Below are positions 15,698 to 18,997 of a stretch of DNA of 18,997 bases, one piece after another. Origin of the DNA: Methanocorpusculum sp. MCE (lineage in GTDB: Archaea; Halobacteriota; Methanomicrobia; Methanomicrobiales; Methanocorpusculaceae). The notes beneath the pieces are model-generated. The model made no database searches. It saw only the letters and a program-made list of their open reading frames with translations, and was not told where the DNA came from. Both the position numbers and the translations under genes were made by a program. The stretch lies in NCBI GenBank assembly GCA_003315675.1, contig NIZU01000103.1:1-18997 (forward strand), in the 5' to 3' direction. The first letter of the stretch is position 1. Each line of letters opens with the position of its first letter.

Positions 15698-16533
15698 TTA
15701 TTTTTCCCACCAGATGTGGGCGGTCTTGGAAATTCCCGGAAGAACATAGCCATTATCCGTTTTGCGCATACGTTCACCCAGATACCGGTCAACGATGCTT
15801 TTTTGTTCATCACTCTTTGCGAGAACCCGGGTATAATAATCCTGATGCATTTCTTCAACTGACGTATACGCCTGACCAACCGTTCTCGATTCGACGGTAA
15901 GGTTTGCATAGATGCCAAGCTGGAACAGAACATTCCAGAGTATGTCGGCGGTAGGTTCATAGTCGTAAGGTTCTCCGTGCAGAAGCGGCCATAACTCCAT
16001 ATTCCCCCGCGAAAGGGAATGAGGTATGAGAAACCAGAAGAGATGGACCGCAGATTCCGCGCATTCATCCATTTTTTTGATACAATCCCGGATGTTTTCC
16101 ATCATCAAAGAGAGAGAAGCTATCACAACATCATGTTGTCCGATCTCTTCCGGCGCGGCATTCTCCCAGGTTGTATGAAGTATGCGAATTGGGGGGCATC
16201 GGTGAGTCTGCGGTATGTTTCAATTCCTTCAATCATGGGAGAAGACGGCTCGACAACGGTCCCCGAACAACCGGAAAGAGCGAGCGGGACGGAAAGAGTG
16301 CCGGGTCCTGCACCGATATCCAGAACCGAAGAACCTGACGGGATGTTCATCGAATCAAGCTGGTTCTGCACTCTTCCCCGGTCATCATTCTTCAGCCGTC
16401 TGACGTATCTGTCTACATTCACCGGATTGTCCCAGAAGGTTTCGTTGTCCTCTCCTGCGGCGCGTTTCTGCCGGAATGCACGGGCCATCTGTTCATCCCA
16501 CATCCGGATGAAATCCGGTTTTTCGGAACACAT
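15698..16533 (-). pseudogene. Class I SAM-dependent methyltransferase, frameshifted
   Basis: The gene begins at ATG 16533 with a normal Rossmann methyltransferase N-terminus, including VLDIGAGPG at residues 70-78 and VVEPSSPMIEG at 93-103. At residue 114 the frame runs through a C6 run (G6 on the plus strand, 16191-16196) and then becomes nonsense until a stop at 16123. Adding one C restores an open frame reading DAPPIRILHTTWENAAPEEI and on to VVIASLSLMMENIRD, a good motif IV region. It continues to the stop at 15698 as a 278-residue protein. So one base is missing. This may be a real mutation, slippage-based on/off switching, or a sequencing error. The substrate is not recognised. It is divergent from the nitroreductase. 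Confidence 0.85.
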
Positions 16534-16555
16534 ATACTATAATACCGGGTGGAAA

Positions 16556-16563
16556 GTAATAAA
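16556..16563 (-). promoter_or_regulatory. Possible TATA box of the methyltransferase gene
   Basis: TTTATTAC on the minus strand lies 23-30 bases before the ATG at 16533. This is the distance expected for a leaderless archaeal transcript. No Shine-Dalgarno sequence is seen before that ATG. Confidence 0.35.
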
Positions 16564-16615
16564 CTGCGCGGGCTTGAGAGAAAGACTATTTTACCATTCA
16601 CACATAAGGTTAATC

Positions 16616-17146
16616 ATGAATACGAGAAATCCGGGTATTGCAAACTTCGGTGTGACGATTATCCAGTCGAGACACAGTGTCAGAAAGTTCAAAGACGCGG
16701 AGATTCCGCCGGAGTTCATCAGAAAAGCCCTCGAGTGCGCAACAAAAGCGCCGACTGCACGAAATGTCCAGCCGTGGATTTTTGTTGTCGTAAAAAACAA
16801 AGAGACGCTCGCAAAGATTGCAGAACTCGCACCGAACGGACGATTCATTCAGGGAGCCGCCGTTGGATTCCTTGTCTTCGGCAAAGCCGACTGGCAGTAT
16901 GTGATCGAAGACTGCTCGGCAGCAACCGAAAACCTGCTTCTTGCCCTCCATGCCTACGGATACGGCGGGTGCTGGATCGCCGGCGACAAGAAGGATTACG
17001 CAGAGGATGTGCGCAAACTCGTAAATGTCCCCGATGAATTCAAACTCATCTCAATCGTTGCGGCCGGCCTTCCGGATGTCGGCGGCATCACGCTCGCAGA
17101 AAAGCAGTCTCTGGACAGTCTGGTCTTCGAAGAAAGATACCAGTGA
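16616..17146 (+). CDS. Nitroreductase-family FMN oxidoreductase
   Basis: This 176-residue protein is a short nitroreductase-like flavoenzyme that would use FMN with NAD(P)H. Visible features are the N-terminal RHSVRKFKD, APTARNVQPW for the FMN-binding segment, and the central helix and loop ATENLLLALHAYGYGGCWI. The length fits the small subgroup in methanogens. The physiological substrate is unknown. The frame stays open upstream to 16019, but I chose ATG 16616 because AAGGT lies a few bases before it, and the extension would be antisense to the methyltransferase gene and without family similarity. A hairpin terminator follows. Confidence 0.9.
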   Translation: MNTRNPGIANFGVTIIQSRHSVRKFKDAEIPPEFIRKALECATKAPTARNVQPWIFVVVKNKETLAKIAELAPNGRFIQGAAVGFLVFGKADWQYVIEDCSAATENLLLALHAYGYGGCWIAGDKKDYAEDVRKLVNVPDEFKLISIVAAGLPDVGGITLAEKQSLDSLVFEERYQ

Positions 17147-17148
17147 TC

Positions 17149-17176
17149 TGCGGAGATATCCGCAAAACCACTTTTT
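17149..17176 (+). terminator. Hairpin terminator after the nitroreductase gene
   Basis: TGCGGA (17149-17154) and TCCGCA (17159-17164) form a perfect 6-bp stem with the loop GATA, starting 2 bases after the TGA. A T5 run follows at 17172-17176. Confidence 0.55.
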
Positions 17177-17211
17177 GAGATGAAGAAAACGCCGGATCTT
17201 ATGCAGAAGAT

Positions 17212-18159
17212 ATGCTGATTTTTCATCATCTTTTTCTCGGTCTGATCGCCGGAATCATTCTCGCAGTGCTTCTTTCGAATAAATGGGCCGTTCTCTACGG
17301 GGGCATTGGAGCGATCCTTCCGGACCTTCTCGACAAACCGCTTGGACAGATTCTTCTTGCCGACACGATAAACTATGGACGGATCTATGCCCACACGCTC
17401 ACACTGGCGGTGATTCTGATCATCATCGGACTGTTGATCTGGTACAAAAACCGGAAACGTATCCTTCTTCTCTGCATAGGAGCAGGCGTTCTCATCCATC
17501 AGCTCGGCGATGCCATGTGGGAGGCACCCCTGAACTGGTTTTGGCCGTTTCTCGGACCTTTTCCGCCTTCATCAGAGGTATATCCCCCGATACCTGACGG
17601 ATATCTGCCGTATCTGTATCTCGCATCATGGCTACTGGCAGTGATCGCAGGAGCGGCAGTGATAGCCGTTTTATACCGTCATCTGAATCAGTATCTCGCC
17701 CCGGGAACTGGGGGTAAGCGGATTTTCATTGGAGCATGAATCATTCTGGCGGGAACCGGGACAATACTTCTCGTAAAATATCTCATCTGGGATATGTTTC
17801 TTACCGGTCCCTGGGCGAATTATTTTGGAACCATGTATCTTCACGAGTTATTGTCGATTTCAGAGTGGATATACGGCATAACTTCCCTGATTCTGATTCT
17901 GCTGATTCTGGATTACCCGGTACGCTTTTCAAAAACGACAAAGAAACGCGTCATCGTACTATGCGGAGCAGGCGTTTTCGGCGTATCTCTTCTTCTCATG
18001 CTGTGCATCGGCCTGGGAGTCCCGGCGGATGAGGTGTACGGCGAAACTATTTGGAGAATTTTAGCAGCAGCGGGATTATTTTGCGGGGGGATCGTTCTCC
18101 TTTTTCTTGGAAACAGACTATGGGCATTGCCGGATGAGATAGACCCTGCCGATAAATGA
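17212..18159 (+). pseudogene. YdjM/DUF457-like membrane protein gene interrupted by an in-frame TGA
   Basis: The first part (17212-17739, 175 residues) resembles membrane-bound metal-dependent hydrolases of the YdjM/DUF457 type: HH at 5-6, GAILPDLLDKPLG at 33-45, His61 and HQLGD at 96-100, with several membrane helices. It ends at TGA 17737-17739. The same frame then stays open without a gap, reading IILAGTGTILLVKYLIW, a clear membrane helix, and on through three more hydrophobic stretches to the stop at 18159. With the TGA read as a sense codon, such as GGA (Gly), one protein of about 315 residues results and the helix FIGAG-IILAGTG becomes continuous. A separate downstream gene starting at ATG 17794 is the alternative, but it would discard this helix. 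Confidence 0.7.
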
Positions 18160-18175
18160 CGTCTGCTTTCAAACT

Positions 18176-18197
18176 GCGATGATATGAAAATCATTGC
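18176..18197 (+). terminator. Weak hairpin after the interrupted membrane gene
   Basis: GCGATGAT (18176-18183) and ATCATTGC (18190-18197) can pair over 8 positions with one G-T pair, 16 bases after the stop. No T-run follows directly, so function as a terminator is doubtful. Confidence 0.25.
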
Positions 18198-18298
18198 GGC
18201 ATATCGGCATTCCCTCGGCATTTAGTATGTATTTTTCTCTAAAACGAGGGGGTAAACTCTTATGTGTTAATCAGACCTATTGTATATTCTAACAGCGT

Positions 18299-18751
18299 AT
18301 GAATGAATCTCTCCTAAACTGGGTAAGCTCAATGTGCATGATTGCCCTCGCCTGGATTTTTTGTGCGGTCATGGTGAATCTGACCCTGACACGAAGATAC
18401 TCCTGTCTGCACACGGCATTACTCTGGATTGGAGGATTTCTGACGCTGGTCGTTCTCACCTCTTTCGTTGATGTTGTCTACGAGGCGTGTGCCTTTCTTA
18501 TACCAAGCGGATATGATTTCATTTCTTTACTTGCCGACTGTCTGTTTGTGACCGTCGTCGGGGTCTGGTTTGTTTTTGTATCCTGGAAGATGTACCGTGG
18601 AACACCATCTTCCAAGATCTTCATAGCATCTTATATGAGAATATCTATCAACCCATTTTTTAACGTGAATCATGATTTATGGAAGATTGGCTACATCCCT
18701 ACACCCTCACCTCCCCCCCCAAAAAAAAGAAAAATACCCATTATTCCTTGA
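18299..18751 (+). pseudogene. Membrane protein truncated by IS insertion, with IS-derived C-terminus
   Basis: The first 111-112 codons encode an unrecognised membrane protein with hydrophobic segments near residues 9-29, 38-58 and 72-97. At about 18632-18635 the sequence passes into the inverted IS. The frame then runs on for about 38 codons of IS tail, giving MRISINPFF and a PTPSPPPPKKRK-like end before a stop at 18751. The original C-terminus is missing and may lie beyond the right window edge on the far side of the IS. Three helices at the N-terminus would fit a membrane sensor or a small membrane protein. The true length cannot be told. Confidence 0.7.
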
Positions 18752-18997
18752 CGTTTTTTTTTAATTTACACTCTGTTTTGAATCGTTTTCACCTGATAGA
18801 TATTATAACAAAATGCAGCCAGCATATTTTTCACTCGTACTCTTTGCAGCGTTGTTACCTTCACCAACCCTGCATGAAAAACATTTTTGATCACTGCATA
18901 GGGTCTCTCGCCCTTTGATCTCTTCCTACTTATTCGCAGATTTCTCAGTTTATCTCGTATGCCAATGGGATGCCCTCTCGCTCCCCTTTTCATTGTG
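18635..18997 (-). mobile_element. IS5-family insertion sequence, right copy, inverted (cut by window edge)
   Basis: This is the reverse complement of the left copy: the inner edge begins ATGAGAATATCTATC and continues through the C-rich/A8/T9 tail into the transposase C-terminus. Its homopolymer lengths (A9, T8, G8 read on the minus strand) match the duplicated unit 2 of the left locus, while its terminal TATTCTCAT matches unit 1. One further difference from both is ATTCACGTT in place of ATTCGCGTT. Target-site duplications cannot be identified because the other end lies outside the window. Confidence 0.88.
18766..18997 (-). CDS. IS5-family transposase, C-terminal part (right copy)
   Basis: The frame runs from the right window edge to the TAA at 18766-18768. 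Its 75 residues from MKRGARGHPIG onward are identical to the last 75 residues of the left copy, including the Glu of SKGERPYAVIK. The N-terminal part and the two Asp residues lie outside the window. The identity points to a recent common origin of the two copies or to gene conversion. Confidence 0.88.
   Translation of the reverse strand, partial: TMKRGARGHPIGIRDKLRNLRISRKRSKGERPYAVIKNVFHAGLVKVTTLQRVRVKNMLAAFCYNIYQVKTIQNRV

Noticed and set aside
16019..16615. N-terminal extension of the nitroreductase frame by 199 codons
   Set aside because: It is antisense to the methyltransferase gene, has no nitroreductase similarity, and a ribosome binding site supports the ATG at 16616.
17737..17739. Selenocysteine codon
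   Set aside because: No Cys-type active site context; the TGA sits within a hydrophobic helix, and no archaeal SECIS-like element was recognised.
1..18997. Composite transposon carrying accessory cargo
   Set aside because: The enclosed genes include tuf, rps10 and cobalamin genes, which are core chromosomal functions; no resistance or integrase genes are present.
1..18997. CRISPR array
   Set aside because: No regularly spaced short repeats; the only repeats are the IS copies.

Overview
The window reads as the chromosome of a methanogenic archaeon, most likely of the order Methanomicrobiales (Methanocorpusculum-like; this placement is inference from gene content). The archaeal markers are an EF-1-alpha type elongation factor followed by ribosomal protein S10, an archaeal-type CobT, a TIGR03663/Agl23-type membrane protein, TATA-box promoters and probable leaderless genes. 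Composition is roughly balanced GC with AT-rich spacers. I found no CRISPR array, tRNA or rRNA.

Layout. (1) 1-972: the 3' part of an IS5-family insertion sequence cut by the window edge, followed by a tandem second copy of its last ~245 bp. (2) 998-9664, all minus strand: a polar amino acid type ABC transporter operon (permease, ATPase, permease; no binding protein), a 1575-residue DUF4011-helicase-nuclease protein that resembles the single-gene Hhe anti-phage class, and a multi-spanning Agl23/GT-C-like protein. (3) 10013-11638, minus strand: the translation genes rps10 and tuf with promoter, ribosome binding site and terminator. (4) 11801-15677: a small Cys-containing protein, then the cobalamin pair cobS (minus) and cobT (plus), divergent across a 38-bp palindromic promoter region. 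cobT is followed without a gap by a YkgJ-type Cys-rich protein and a TraB-type membrane protein. (5) 15698-18751, degraded zone: a class I methyltransferase broken by a one-base loss in a C6 run, an intact nitroreductase, a membrane protein interrupted by an in-frame TGA, and a membrane protein whose 3' end is replaced by IS sequence. (6) 18635-18997: a second copy of the same IS in inverted orientation, cut by the right window edge.

The two IS copies face each other with their 3' ends inward and bracket about 17.7 kb. The enclosed genes are mostly ordinary chromosomal genes, so this is better read as an invertible segment than as cargo of a composite transposon. The broken genes cluster near the right IS copy. 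The most unusual coding item is the large helicase-nuclease. The most informative non-coding items are the mirrored cobS/cobT promoter and the length-variable homopolymer tracts in the IS and in the methyltransferase.
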